The notes below the pieces were generated by a model. The model did not search any database. It was not told where the DNA came from and worked only from the letters and a program-made list of their open reading frames with translations. Of a stretch of 64,000 bases of DNA, positions 18,145-26,668 are shown piece after piece; the first letter of the stretch is position 1; each line of letters begins with the position of its first letter. A program made the translations under genes and the position numbers. Source of the DNA: Kushneria avicenniae (GTDB lineage: Bacteria; Pseudomonadota; Gammaproteobacteria; Pseudomonadales; Halomonadaceae); the NCBI RefSeq assembly GCF_900112585.1, contig NZ_FOLY01000003.1, forward strand, positions 124,001 to 188,000, in the 5' to 3' direction.

Positions 18145-19255
18145 GGCTCTTCAGCGTAATGCGGGTCAGTTCCGAGGGTCGACCCAGGCGCAGGGCAAAG
18201 CCCATCCAAAGCGCTGTGCCGTTGCTGACGTACAGTGTCATGTCATCCACGCCGTAGCGCCCTGACACGAAGCCATTGTTGGCGCGCGCCACGATCCGGT
18301 CCATCCCGACAATCATGCCACCATGCGTGTGGCCCGAGAGCTGCAGAGCCACGCCTTCACGGGCGGCTTCCCGGGCGTTTTTGGGCTGGTGATCCATCAG
18401 GATGATCGGCACGTCATCGGGTACGCCTGCAACGGCTGCCGCCACGTCCGGGCCGGGCAATCCGCGGCTGACCCCGGCCGGGTCGGTAACGCCGGCAATG
18501 GCCAGAAGCGCGCCGTCGCGCTCGATGAGCGCATGCGAGTTGGATAGGCGCTGCATGCCCAGCGATGCGTAGCGCTGCATCCAGGGCTCGTAGCCGAAAT
18601 AGTATTCGTGGTTGCCCGGGATAACGAACACGCCATCGGCGGCGCGAAGACCAGCCAGCGGTGCAACGTCGTCGCGGCGGTTCTCCAGCGTGCCGTCCAT
18701 CAGATCCCCCGTGATCAGGATGGCATCCTTGTCCAGCGCGTTGGTGCGCTCGACCACCGCTCGCGTCCAGTCCTCGGGAAACAGGCCACTGATGTGGAGA
18801 TCGGTGAGCTGCACGATTCGATAGCCCTCGAACTGCGGTGCCAGTCCCGGGATGGCCACTTCGATATCCTTGACCGGCGGCACGCGAGCGGCCTGCTGCA
18901 CGCCCCATATTCCCAGCCCCAGTGCCAGAAGTCCGATCACGTAGCGGGCCGCGAGCGGTGCGGCCATGCGCTGCTGTTTGACCAGCATGGTGAGGATCAT
19001 GATCAGATCCAGCAAAAGCTGAAAGACCGCCAGCAGGACCAGTGCCCCGAACAGGGCATTCATCACCATCGACAGCGGGCGCGGGATGTCAGGCGAGAAA
19101 ATCGACCCGGTGAGCCAACGGCTGATCAGGTGCTGTTTGGCCACGATCAAAAGCGCCAGCGCGAGGACAAGCTTGATCCAGAACGGGGCCGTCAGCGGCA
19201 GGAGATAGCGAAGTACGACAACGCCCCAGGGCAGGGCGGCCACCAGATGAAACAT
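18140..19255 (-). CDS. Membrane-anchored metallophosphoesterase (YaeI-like)
   Basis: A calcineurin-like phosphoesterase with an N-terminal membrane domain of about four hydrophobic helices (residues 1-115) and a catalytic domain behind it. The metal-binding motifs are in order: TDLHISG, GDLMDG, GNHEYYFG, then MDHQP and SGHTHGG. Relatives include the membrane phosphodiesterases YaeI (E. coli) and YkuE (B. subtilis); the substrate is not known here. The frame is open to 19393. The ATG at 19255 is chosen because hydrophobic sequence begins there, although its ribosome binding site is weak. It is convergent with the metal transporter, with no functional link evident. Confidence 0.82.
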   Translation of the reverse strand: MFHLVAALPWGVVVLRYLLPLTAPFWIKLVLALALLIVAKQHLISRWLTGSIFSPDIPRPLSMVMNALFGALVLLAVFQLLLDLIMILTMLVKQQRMAAPLAARYVIGLLALGLGIWGVQQAARVPPVKDIEVAIPGLAPQFEGYRIVQLTDLHISGLFPEDWTRAVVERTNALDKDAILITGDLMDGTLENRRDDVAPLAGLRAADGVFVIPGNHEYYFGYEPWMQRYASLGMQRLSNSHALIERDGALLAIAGVTDPAGVSRGLPGPDVAAAVAGVPDDVPIILMDHQPKNAREAAREGVALQLSGHTHGGMIVGMDRIVARANNGFVSGRYGVDDMTLYVSNGTALWMGFALRLGRPSELTRITLKSP

Positions 19256-19763
19256 GGGACATGGCTCTTTTGGTTGGAGTAAGTGGAATCGAACAGACTC
19301 TGCAAAGGATAGCGGACGAACGAACCCTGCATGATCCAGCACGCTCATGACACTGTCCTGACTCGATAAGGCTGTCATAAGCAGCCGCATCAAGGCTTGA
19401 ATCCAGAACGACCGTGCCCCGCACGAAGGCGGGGCGACCGAGGATCACCAGAGGCGAGACGCTTACGCACGCCTGGTGGTCACTCGCTGATAAAAGGCGA
19501 CGCGGGCTGCCACTCCTGAGGCGTACGCACCCCGTCACACGAGGCCCTTGCGGGACACCGCAGCCACTGTCGGCACGCACCATAACGATGCCCGAACTGC
19601 TTTTGTGGGTCTTAAGATGTGCCGTATGGGAGGGGTTTTACTTCATTCGCGGGCGAAACGTCGAGCCCCGGCGGCCATACCGCACCTTCAGGGTCTGCAG
19701 CGGAGAACATAAAAAAGCACCGCCCGGAGGCGATGCTGGCCGATCAGGGATGATCAGAGCGCT
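19256..19763. other. Intergenic region, no convincing gene
   Basis: About 500 bp separates the metallophosphoesterase start from the end of ubiK. It holds a GC-rich 7 bp hairpin (19416-19422 with 19429-19435), a long-range inverted repeat (19619-19629 with 19675-19685) and the ubiK terminator. Frames that are open here have no ribosome binding site and odd composition. Confidence 0.5.
19711..19736 (-). terminator. Rho-independent terminator of ubiK
   Basis: Stem 19717-19724 with 19729-19736 (8 bp including one G-U), tetraloop, followed on the minus strand by six T residues (19716-19711). It is 28 bp past the ubiK stop. Confidence 0.85.
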
Positions 19764-20306
19764 TTAGTCTGCGGTGCCCTGCCCGCTTTGATCATCGGCG
19801 CCGGAGGCGCGCTTGCCGCTGCCGCGGGTGGTTTTGGCACTCGATTTCGCGGCAGTGCTCGAGGCGGTCTTGTCGGAGGCGGTCGCGCTGCCCGTCCTGG
19901 CACTGCTGGTGTCGGTGGCAGTGCTGGCGGCATCGACCGGGGCGGCCGGCGCGTCATGCTCGCCGGCCAGGCGCTCGGCTTCGGCGGTGGTGCTGGCACC
20001 GCCGGGAGCGGCCGCGGCACTCATCTCGGAGGGCGTGGCACCGCCTGCCGACTTGCCATCACGCTCGTCGAGCGCGGCTTCCAGACGGGTAACCTGTCTT
20101 TCAAGATCTTCCACGCGCGAACGGGTGCGCTGAAGCACTTCCATCATGACGTCAAAGTCTTCGCGCGAGACCAGCTCCATGCGATCAAAGGCGCTGCGCA
20201 TGGCGCTTTGCACCGTGCGCTGGATTTCCTCGGGCCCGCGGGAGACGTCCTGCAGACGCTCGCCGACCTGCTGTGCCAGTCGTCCAAAAATATCGTGCTT
20301 TGCCAT
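19764..20306 (-). CDS. ubiK: Ubiquinone biosynthesis accessory factor UbiK with long low-complexity tail
   Basis: UbiK (YqiC/BMFP family) is a coiled-coil accessory factor that binds UbiJ and lipids to support aerobic ubiquinone synthesis. Residues 1-80 match the family: an N-terminal amphipathic helix (DIFGRLAQQVGERLQD), then LVSREDFDVMMEVLQRTR and a leucine-zipper-like LERQVTRLEAAL. E. coli UbiK is about 96 residues. This one has 180, the rest being an Ala/Ser/Thr/Gly-rich, probably disordered tail ending in a basic cluster (KTTRGSGKRASG). AGGAAGGG precedes the ATG at 20306. It lies divergent from amtB-glnK, a neighbourhood also seen in pseudomonads. Confidence 0.85.
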   Translation of the reverse strand: MAKHDIFGRLAQQVGERLQDVSRGPEEIQRTVQSAMRSAFDRMELVSREDFDVMMEVLQRTRSRVEDLERQVTRLEAALDERDGKSAGGATPSEMSAAAAPGGASTTAEAERLAGEHDAPAAPVDAASTATDTSSARTGSATASDKTASSTAAKSSAKTTRGSGKRASGADDQSGQGTAD

Positions 20307-20434
20307 GTCTGCCCTTCCTCTGATTGTCCGGGTTCCCTGAAAGAGAGGGTCGGCCACACCGCCTCCAGGACGTTTGCCGACAGTACCTGCCTACAGGATA
20401 CGCAACATGACGGCGGAACGCCTAAAAACCGCTA

Positions 20435-20451
20435 CGCACCAAAAGAGGGCA
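20435..20451. promoter_or_regulatory. NtrC-like enhancer site 1 upstream of amtB
   Basis: CGCACCAAAAGAGGGCA matches 12 of 17 positions of an NtrC site of the type TGCACC-N5-GGTGCA. Its centre is about 150 bp upstream of the -12 element. It is weaker than site 2 and about 64 bp from it. Confidence 0.4.
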
Positions 20452-20498
20452 CAAACGAGCCGGCGATCTCTCCTTTTAGTGCATCAACGCGCCTGCCA

Positions 20499-20515
20499 TG
20501 CGCGATCATGGTGCC
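20499..20515. promoter_or_regulatory. NtrC-like enhancer site 2 upstream of amtB
   Basis: TGCGCGATCATGGTGCC matches about 13 of 17 positions of the NtrC consensus, with an intact right half TGGTGC. It lies about 90 bp upstream of the sigma-54 -12 element, a usual enhancer distance. Confidence 0.5.
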
Positions 20516-20579
20516 TTTGCGCACCTCTTTAGCCCTCGAGCAGCCAATAAGACACTGTTTTAGAAGCACTCTCATGACA

Positions 20580-20596
20580 CTGGCACACTGTCTGCC
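20580..20596 (+). promoter_or_regulatory. Sigma-54 (RpoN) promoter of amtB
   Basis: CTGGCACACTGTCTGCC fits the pattern YTGGCAC-N5-TTGC. The invariant GG (20582-20583) and GC (20594-20595) are separated by exactly 10 bp. Transcription would start near 20607, about 160 bp before the amtB start codon. Confidence 0.65.
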
Positions 20597-20767
20597 CGGT
20601 AAAGAACAGGCGTCGGTCATCCTGATTCAGGAGAGACACCATCCGCCCCCGGTACGGCTTCCGGGTCGTGAGGGGACGCTGTCATGACATGGCCTGATGT
20701 CATTCGACCTCGTACCGGCGCGCGTGCACTGACGCCGTCCAGACTCCGGCTGCAAGGATATAATCAA

Positions 20768-22015
20768 ATGAACGAACTTGTAGAAGTGCAATACGCACTG
20801 GATACCTTTTACTTTCTGATCTGCGGTGCGCTGGTGCTGTGGATGGCCGCCGGCTTCTCGATGCTGGAAGCCGGTCTGGTACGGGCCAAGAACACCACCG
20901 AAATCCTGACCAAGAACATGGCGCTGTTTGCGATTGCCTGCACCATGTACATGCTGATCGGCTATCACATCGTCTATCTGGGTGACGGCAGCAGCATCCT
21001 GCCCGATTTCGGCTTTCTGATCGGCGCCGAACATGGCGTGGACGATGTCCTCGGCAGCGGTGGCGATACCTATTACGCCGCCCGCTCGGACTTCTTCTTT
21101 CAGGTGGTGTTCGTGGCCACGGCCATGTCGATCGTCTCCGGCGCCGTGGCCGAGCGCATGAAACTCTGGTCCTTTCTGCTGTTTTCAGTGTTCATGACCG
21201 GTCTGATCTATCCGGTTCAGGCCTACTGGTCCTGGGGCGGCGGCTTCCTCAATGAGGCCGGCTTCAGCGATTACGCAGGCTCCGGCATCGTGCACCTGTG
21301 CGGTGCAGCCGCAGCGTTTGCCGGCGTACTGGTGCTGGGCCCCCGCAAGGGCAAGTACGGCAAGAACGGCGCCGTCAACGCCATCCCCGGTGCCAACATG
21401 CCGCTGGCAACGCTGGGCACCTTTATCCTGTGGCTGGGCTGGCTGGGCTTCAACGGCGGCTCGGAGCTCAAGCTTTCCGATATCAGCAGCGCCAACGCCG
21501 TGGCTCAGGTCTTTGCCAACACCAATGCCGCCGCCAGCGGTGGCGTGATCGCTGCGCTGATTCTGGCCCGGCTGTGGTTTCGCAAGGCCGATCTCACCAT
21601 GGGTCTCAACGGCGCGCTGGCAGGTCTTGTGGCCATCACCGCCGGCCCGTCGGCCCCGAGTATTCTGGCCGCCACACTGATTGGCGCCGTCGGTGGGCTG
21701 CTGGTGGTCTTTGCCATCGTCGCGCTGGACAAGCTGCGCATCGATGATCCGGTCGGCGCTATCTCGGTGCACGGTGTTGTCGGCATCTGGGGCCTTCTGG
21801 CCGTGCCGCTGACCGATGGGGAGGCCGGCTTTGGCGCTCAGCTGCTGGGCATGGCCGTCATCTTTATCTGGACCTTCGGGGCAAGCCTTGCCGTCTGGCT
21901 GGTCATCAAGGCCATCATGGGGGTTCGCGTCAGCGAAGAGGAAGAGTATGAAGGCGTGGATGTCGCTGAATGCGGTCTGGAAGCCTATCCTGAATTCACC
22001 GGCGGCAAGCGCTAG
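20768..22015 (+). CDS. amtB: Ammonium transporter AmtB
   Basis: A 415-residue ammonium channel with about 11 membrane helices. It is preceded by AAGGA 9 nt before the ATG. Family marks include FSMLEAGLVRAKN, the GGFLNEAGFSDYAGSGIVHL region with the first conserved pore histidine downstream, FILWLGWLGFNGGS, and SVHGVVGIWGLLAVPL with a second conserved histidine. The C-terminus (GVRVSEEEEYEGVDVAECG) is the tail that docks PII proteins. An in-frame ATG at 20684 would add 28 unlikely residues. Regulation is probably by RpoN/NtrC. glnK follows at 205 bp on the same strand, the reverse of the glnK-amtB order of E. coli. Confidence 0.95.
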   Translation: MNELVEVQYALDTFYFLICGALVLWMAAGFSMLEAGLVRAKNTTEILTKNMALFAIACTMYMLIGYHIVYLGDGSSILPDFGFLIGAEHGVDDVLGSGGDTYYAARSDFFFQVVFVATAMSIVSGAVAERMKLWSFLLFSVFMTGLIYPVQAYWSWGGGFLNEAGFSDYAGSGIVHLCGAAAAFAGVLVLGPRKGKYGKNGAVNAIPGANMPLATLGTFILWLGWLGFNGGSELKLSDISSANAVAQVFANTNAAASGGVIAALILARLWFRKADLTMGLNGALAGLVAITAGPSAPSILAATLIGAVGGLLVVFAIVALDKLRIDDPVGAISVHGVVGIWGLLAVPLTDGEAGFGAQLLGMAVIFIWTFGASLAVWLVIKAIMGVRVSEEEEYEGVDVAECGLEAYPEFTGGKR

Positions 22016-22558
<543 letters not shown>

Positions 22559-22577
22559 CACTCCGGGCACGGACATG

Positions 22578-22606
22578 AAAAAACCCGCCGATCGGCGGGT
22601 TTTTTT
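22578..22606. terminator. Strong bidirectional terminator after glnK and azoR
   Basis: A perfect palindrome CCCGCCGATCGGCGGG (22584-22599) flanked by an A run and a T run, giving a terminator on both strands between the convergent glnK and azoR genes. Confidence 0.92.
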
Positions 22607-22626
22607 ATATTGTCGCGATGTGGCGC

Positions 22627-23274
<648 letters not shown>

Positions 23275-23374
23275 TTACAGGCTCATTGAATCGATTGTTA
23301 AGCGCAATTATTGGCGCTTTTGATTCGATTTTATCGAATAACCCTGAAGGCCTTTCGGACCACCGTCAGGCCAT

Positions 23375-23402
23375 AAAAAAGCGCCGGACATGATGCCGGC
23401 GC
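23375..23402 (-). terminator. Rho-independent terminator of fpr
   Basis: Seven-base-pair GC-rich stem (23381-23387 with 23396-23402), then six T residues on the minus strand (23380-23375). It begins 22 bp past the fpr stop. Confidence 0.85.
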
Positions 23403-23424
23403 CTTGCAGAACAACCAACCCGCC

Positions 23425-24204
23425 CTACTTTTCAACGAAGGCGCGTTCGATCACGTAATCTCCTGGCTCACCCATGCGCGCCGAAATGGTAAAGCCCAGT
23501 TCGTCCAGCACCTGGCTGCTCTCCTCGAGCATGGCCGGACTGCCGCAGATCATGGCGCGGTCGTGCTCGGGGTCCATCTGCGGCAGGCCGATATCGGCGG
23601 CCAGCCTGCCGGAGCGGATGTGATCGGTCAGGCGTCCCATGGTGTGGAAATCTTCCCGCGTGACGGTCGGGTAGTAGATCAATTTCTCGCTGACCTCCTC
23701 GCCCAGAAACTCGTGATTGGGCAGGTCACGGGTAATGAATTCCTGATAGGCCAGCTCGCTGACCGTGCGCACGCCGTGAATCAGAATCACCTTGTCAAAA
23801 CGCTCGTAGGCCTCCGGGTCCTGGATCAGGCTCAGGAAAGGCGCCAGCCCCGTGCCGGTGGAGAGCATGTAAAGGTGGCGGCCTTCCTTCAGGTCATCCA
23901 GCACCAGCGTGCCGGTCGGCTTGCGGCTGACCAGCAGCGAATCACCCACCTGCAGATGCTGAAGCCTCGAGGTCAGCGGGCCGTCCTGTACCTTGATCGA
24001 GAAGAACTCCAGATGCTCCTCCCAGTTGGGACTGGCGATCGAATAGGCACGCGTCAGCGGCTTGCCGTCGACCTCGAGTCCGATCATCACGAACTGGCCG
24101 TTCTTGAAGCGCAGGCTGTCCTCGCGGGTGGTGCGAAAGCTGAACAGCGAGTCGTTCCAGTGATGAACGCTCAGGACTTCGGTGGTGGCAAACTTGCTGG
24201 ACAC
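23425..24204 (-). CDS. fpr: Ferredoxin/flavodoxin--NADP+ reductase
   Basis: A 259-residue FAD enzyme that moves electrons between NADPH and ferredoxin or flavodoxin, and is often part of oxidative-stress defence. The FAD motif is TRAYSIASPNW, with the NADP-binding GTGLAP downstream and CGSPAML near the C-terminus. The reading frame is open to ATGs at 24240 and 24234, but neither has a ribosome binding site. The GTG at 24204 has AGGGAG about 9 nt upstream, and the protein then begins just before LSVHHWNDSLFSF like other bacterial Fpr proteins. I therefore propose the GTG start. Confidence 0.92.
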   Translation of the reverse strand: MSSKFATTEVLSVHHWNDSLFSFRTTREDSLRFKNGQFVMIGLEVDGKPLTRAYSIASPNWEEHLEFFSIKVQDGPLTSRLQHLQVGDSLLVSRKPTGTLVLDDLKEGRHLYMLSTGTGLAPFLSLIQDPEAYERFDKVILIHGVRTVSELAYQEFITRDLPNHEFLGEEVSEKLIYYPTVTREDFHTMGRLTDHIRSGRLAADIGLPQMDPEHDRAMICGSPAMLEESSQVLDELGFTISARMGEPGDYVIERAFVEK

Positions 24205-24328
24205 GTTGGAGAACTCCCTGACAATGGGTCGCATTTGCAATGGATCAGTGGGCCTATTCTAGACATTGCACCCGCGGGCGTCACTGCACGCGCGCGCCTT
24301 CAAATGTGGCAATGACCCCGCATTCATG

Positions 24329-24356
24329 AAAAAGGGCCACACAAACGTGTGGCCCT
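24329..24356 (-). terminator. Rho-independent terminator of the first chemoreceptor gene
   Basis: Ten-base-pair stem (24333-24342 with 24347-24356), AAAC loop, with a T run on the minus strand (24333-24329). It lies 36 bp past the receptor stop codon. Confidence 0.88.
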
Positions 24357-24391
24357 GGTTCGATGCCTTCCGGACTCAATGCCTGACGAAC

Positions 24392-26440
24392 TCAATGACT
24401 CAGGCGGAACGCACCCACCGTGGTCGCCAGCCGCTGCGCCTGCTGACTCAGTGATTCGGCTGCCGCCGCCGACTGTTCAACCAGCGCGGCGTTCTGCTGG
24501 GTCATGTCATCAAGCTGGGTAATCGCCTGATTGACCTGGCCGATACCGGTGGACTGCTCGCCGGTGGCGCGGCTGAGTTCGTCAATCACCGTGCTGACCC
24601 GGCTGACCCGTTCGACAATCTCGCCCATCGCGTGGCTGGCAGCGTCGACCAGCTCGGCACCGCTGGTGGTCTCCCGGCTCGAGGTGGTAATCAGCGTCTT
24701 GATGTCGGTCGCTGCCTGAGCGCTGCGGTTGGCCAGATTGCGTACTTCCTGAGCCACCACCGCAAAGCCGCGACCCTGCTCGCCGGCACGCGCCGCTTCG
24801 ACCGAGGCATTCAGCGCCAGCAGGTTGGTCTGAAAGGCGATGCCGTCGATCACGTCGACGATCGATTCGATCTTGCCGGACGTCTCGCGAATACGCGCCA
24901 TGGTGGCGACCACGCCCTGCATCTGCTCGCCGCCACCGCGGGCCATACCGGCTGCCTCATGGGCCAGACCGTTGGCTTCCTTCGTGGAGGTTGCCGAGTG
25001 CTCGACGGTGCTGGTCAGCTCCTCCATGGCGGCTGCCGACTCTTCCAGATTGGCCGCCGTGGTCTCGGTACGGCGCGACAGGTCGTGACCACCGGCCGAG
25101 ATCTCGGCCGCTGCCAGCTGTACCGAATGGCTGGAGTCACGGATATCGATCAGCACCGTCTCCATACGATCCACGAACTGATTGAAGGCCGAGGCCAGCT
25201 GCGCCGGCTCATCGCGCCCTTCAACCGGCAAACGCTGGGTCAGGTCGCCATCGCCGTTGGCGATCTGGCGCATCCGCTCGGCCAGATTTTTCAGCGGGCG
25301 GGCGATACGACGTCCGACCAGCCAGATGGCACCAAGGCCCAGCGCGCTGACCAGCAGCCCGACCAGCGCCATGGTCATCAGGGCATTACGCTGCTGATCG
25401 GCAAGCTCTTCCTGCAGGGCGTTGAAGTCAGCGTAGACAGCGCTTTTGGGCACGCGCAGCAGCAGTTGCCAGCGTGTAGCGTCACCGATATCTACCGGCA
25501 GCTGCAGACTCAGATCATCACCGGCAGTGGTCATGATTGATTGATCGCCGCCATTGACCAGCTGTTGGGCAGTGTCGGCGCTGAAAAATCCGGAGGCCGG
25601 CCTGCCGGGGCTCTGGGCATCACCCGAGTAGCCCACGATGGTGCCGGCATCCGACACCAGTGCGATGCTGCCCACGCCCTTGTAAAGCCCCTGGTTGGCC
25701 GCCACCAGCACGCCCTGAATGAAGTCCAGCGACAGATCGACCCCGGCGCTGCCACGGAAGGTGCCATTGACCATGATCGGCACGTTGAACGAAGTCACCA
25801 GCATGGTGGTGCCGTTGTAATCATAGGGATGCGGGTCCGTGACGCAGGCCCGCCCGGTCTCGCGCGTGCACAGATAGTATTCGCCCTCGCGAATACCGCT
25901 CTCCATCACTCTGGTACTTTCCATTCCGCTGCCCAGTCCCAGCACCTCGATGCTGCCATTGGCGGTGCGATACCACCAGGGCATGAAGCGGCCATCCTCA
26001 CCGTAACCCAGTGCCGTCTGACCGAGGTAGTCAGCATCGTTGTCAAAGGCGTTGGGTTCCCAGCCAATGAAGGCGTCGAGCAGGTCGGGATTATCGATGA
26101 CGCGCTGACGCACGATTCGGGACATGGCCTGTCGGTCGATCGGCAACAGCGCCTCGCCGGTGGCGGGTTGCGCCATCATGGCATTGGTCTGCGCCAGCTC
26201 CCGGGCCGTCTGCAACGCCCCGTCAAGACGCGCGCTGATGTCGCTGGCCTGGGCTTCGCCCAGCGCCTGCAGGCGTGCCTGGATGGCATCGCTGAGCTGG
26301 GCCTCGGTACGACTGGCCGTCTGCTGCTGAGTGCGAGTCATGGCCATCAGCGAATACAGCACCAGCACGACTACCACCGCCAGCAGGCAGGCGCCGGCCG
26401 TGACGGTGACGAAGTTACGAATGGATCTGAACTGCAACAT
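24392..26440 (-). CDS. Methyl-accepting chemotaxis protein, dCache-type sensor (paralogue 1)
   Basis: A 682-residue transmembrane chemoreceptor. The order is: N-terminal membrane helix (about residues 11-33), a periplasmic double-Cache-like sensor (about 35-325) with [22 protein letters not shown] and [13 protein letters not shown], a second membrane helix ([20 protein letters not shown]), HAMP, then the methyl-accepting helical hairpin with tip [15 protein letters not shown]. The ligand is unknown. The sensor does not show the Y-x4-R-x-W-Y amino-acid motif seen in the third receptor of this cluster. No CheR-docking pentapeptide is seen at the C-terminus. GGTGAG lies 5 nt before the ATG. From about residue 324 on it is nearly identical to paralogue 2. 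Confidence 0.92.
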   Translation of the reverse strand: MLQFRSIRNFVTVTAGACLLAVVVVLVLYSLMAMTRTQQQTASRTEAQLSDAIQARLQALGEAQASDISARLDGALQTARELAQTNAMMAQPATGEALLPIDRQAMSRIVRQRVIDNPDLLDAFIGWEPNAFDNDADYLGQTALGYGEDGRFMPWWYRTANGSIEVLGLGSGMESTRVMESGIREGEYYLCTRETGRACVTDPHPYDYNGTTMLVTSFNVPIMVNGTFRGSAGVDLSLDFIQGVLVAANQGLYKGVGSIALVSDAGTIVGYSGDAQSPGRPASGFFSADTAQQLVNGGDQSIMTTAGDDLSLQLPVDIGDATRWQLLLRVPKSAVYADFNALQEELADQQRNALMTMALVGLLVSALGLGAIWLVGRRIARPLKNLAERMRQIANGDGDLTQRLPVEGRDEPAQLASAFNQFVDRMETVLIDIRDSSHSVQLAAAEISAGGHDLSRRTETTAANLEESAAAMEELTSTVEHSATSTKEANGLAHEAAGMARGGGEQMQGVVATMARIRETSGKIESIVDVIDGIAFQTNLLALNASVEAARAGEQGRGFAVVAQEVRNLANRSAQAATDIKTLITTSSRETTSGAELVDAASHAMGEIVERVSRVSTVIDELSRATGEQSTGIGQVNQAITQLDDMTQQNAALVEQSAAAAESLSQQAQRLATTVGAFRLSH
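24398..25471 (-). repeat. Near-identical signalling half shared with the second receptor (copy 1)
   Basis: This span encodes 358 residues that differ from the 26687-27760 copy at only one position (Val versus Ile in the RLPVEGRDE region). At DNA level scattered silent differences occur, but 25263-25402 is 140 bp without a mismatch to 27552-27691. Confidence 0.9.
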
Positions 26441-26615
26441 GATGGCTCACCATGGCTTTCAAGGACTGATGACAATCTCGGGTTGTACAGGCTCGCCAGG
26501 TGATGGAAGAGTTCTACTGGTCGTGCCTGCAAGGGTTATAACGGCCCGCAAAACTTGATCTTGATCAAAAGTGGCCAGGGCGGGATGGGATTTAAGTCGT
26601 ATCACGGAATACGAA

Positions 26616-26647
26616 AGGCCCTCGAACGCCTGAGCATTCGAGGGCCT
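26616..26647 (-). terminator. Hairpin terminator of the second chemoreceptor gene
   Basis: A perfect 11 bp stem (26616-26626 with 26637-26647) and 10 nt loop, 22 bp past the stop codon. The T run after it on the minus strand is short (TTT). Confidence 0.7.
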
Positions 26648-26668
26648 CGAAAAGGGCGTTTTTCCTGA

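Larger units (their letters stand above)
20307..20767. other. Divergent control region between ubiK and amtB
   Basis: 461 bp with no gene. It carries a sigma-54 promoter and two NtrC-like sites listed separately, in the order expected for nitrogen control of amtB. The sites are spaced like an enhancer region. Confidence 0.6.

Noticed and set aside
19414-19767. A 117-codon open frame on the plus strand in the metallophosphoesterase-ubiK gap
   Set aside because: It crosses the ubiK terminator, lacks a ribosome binding site and has unusual Arg/Thr/Pro composition. I treat the gap as non-coding.
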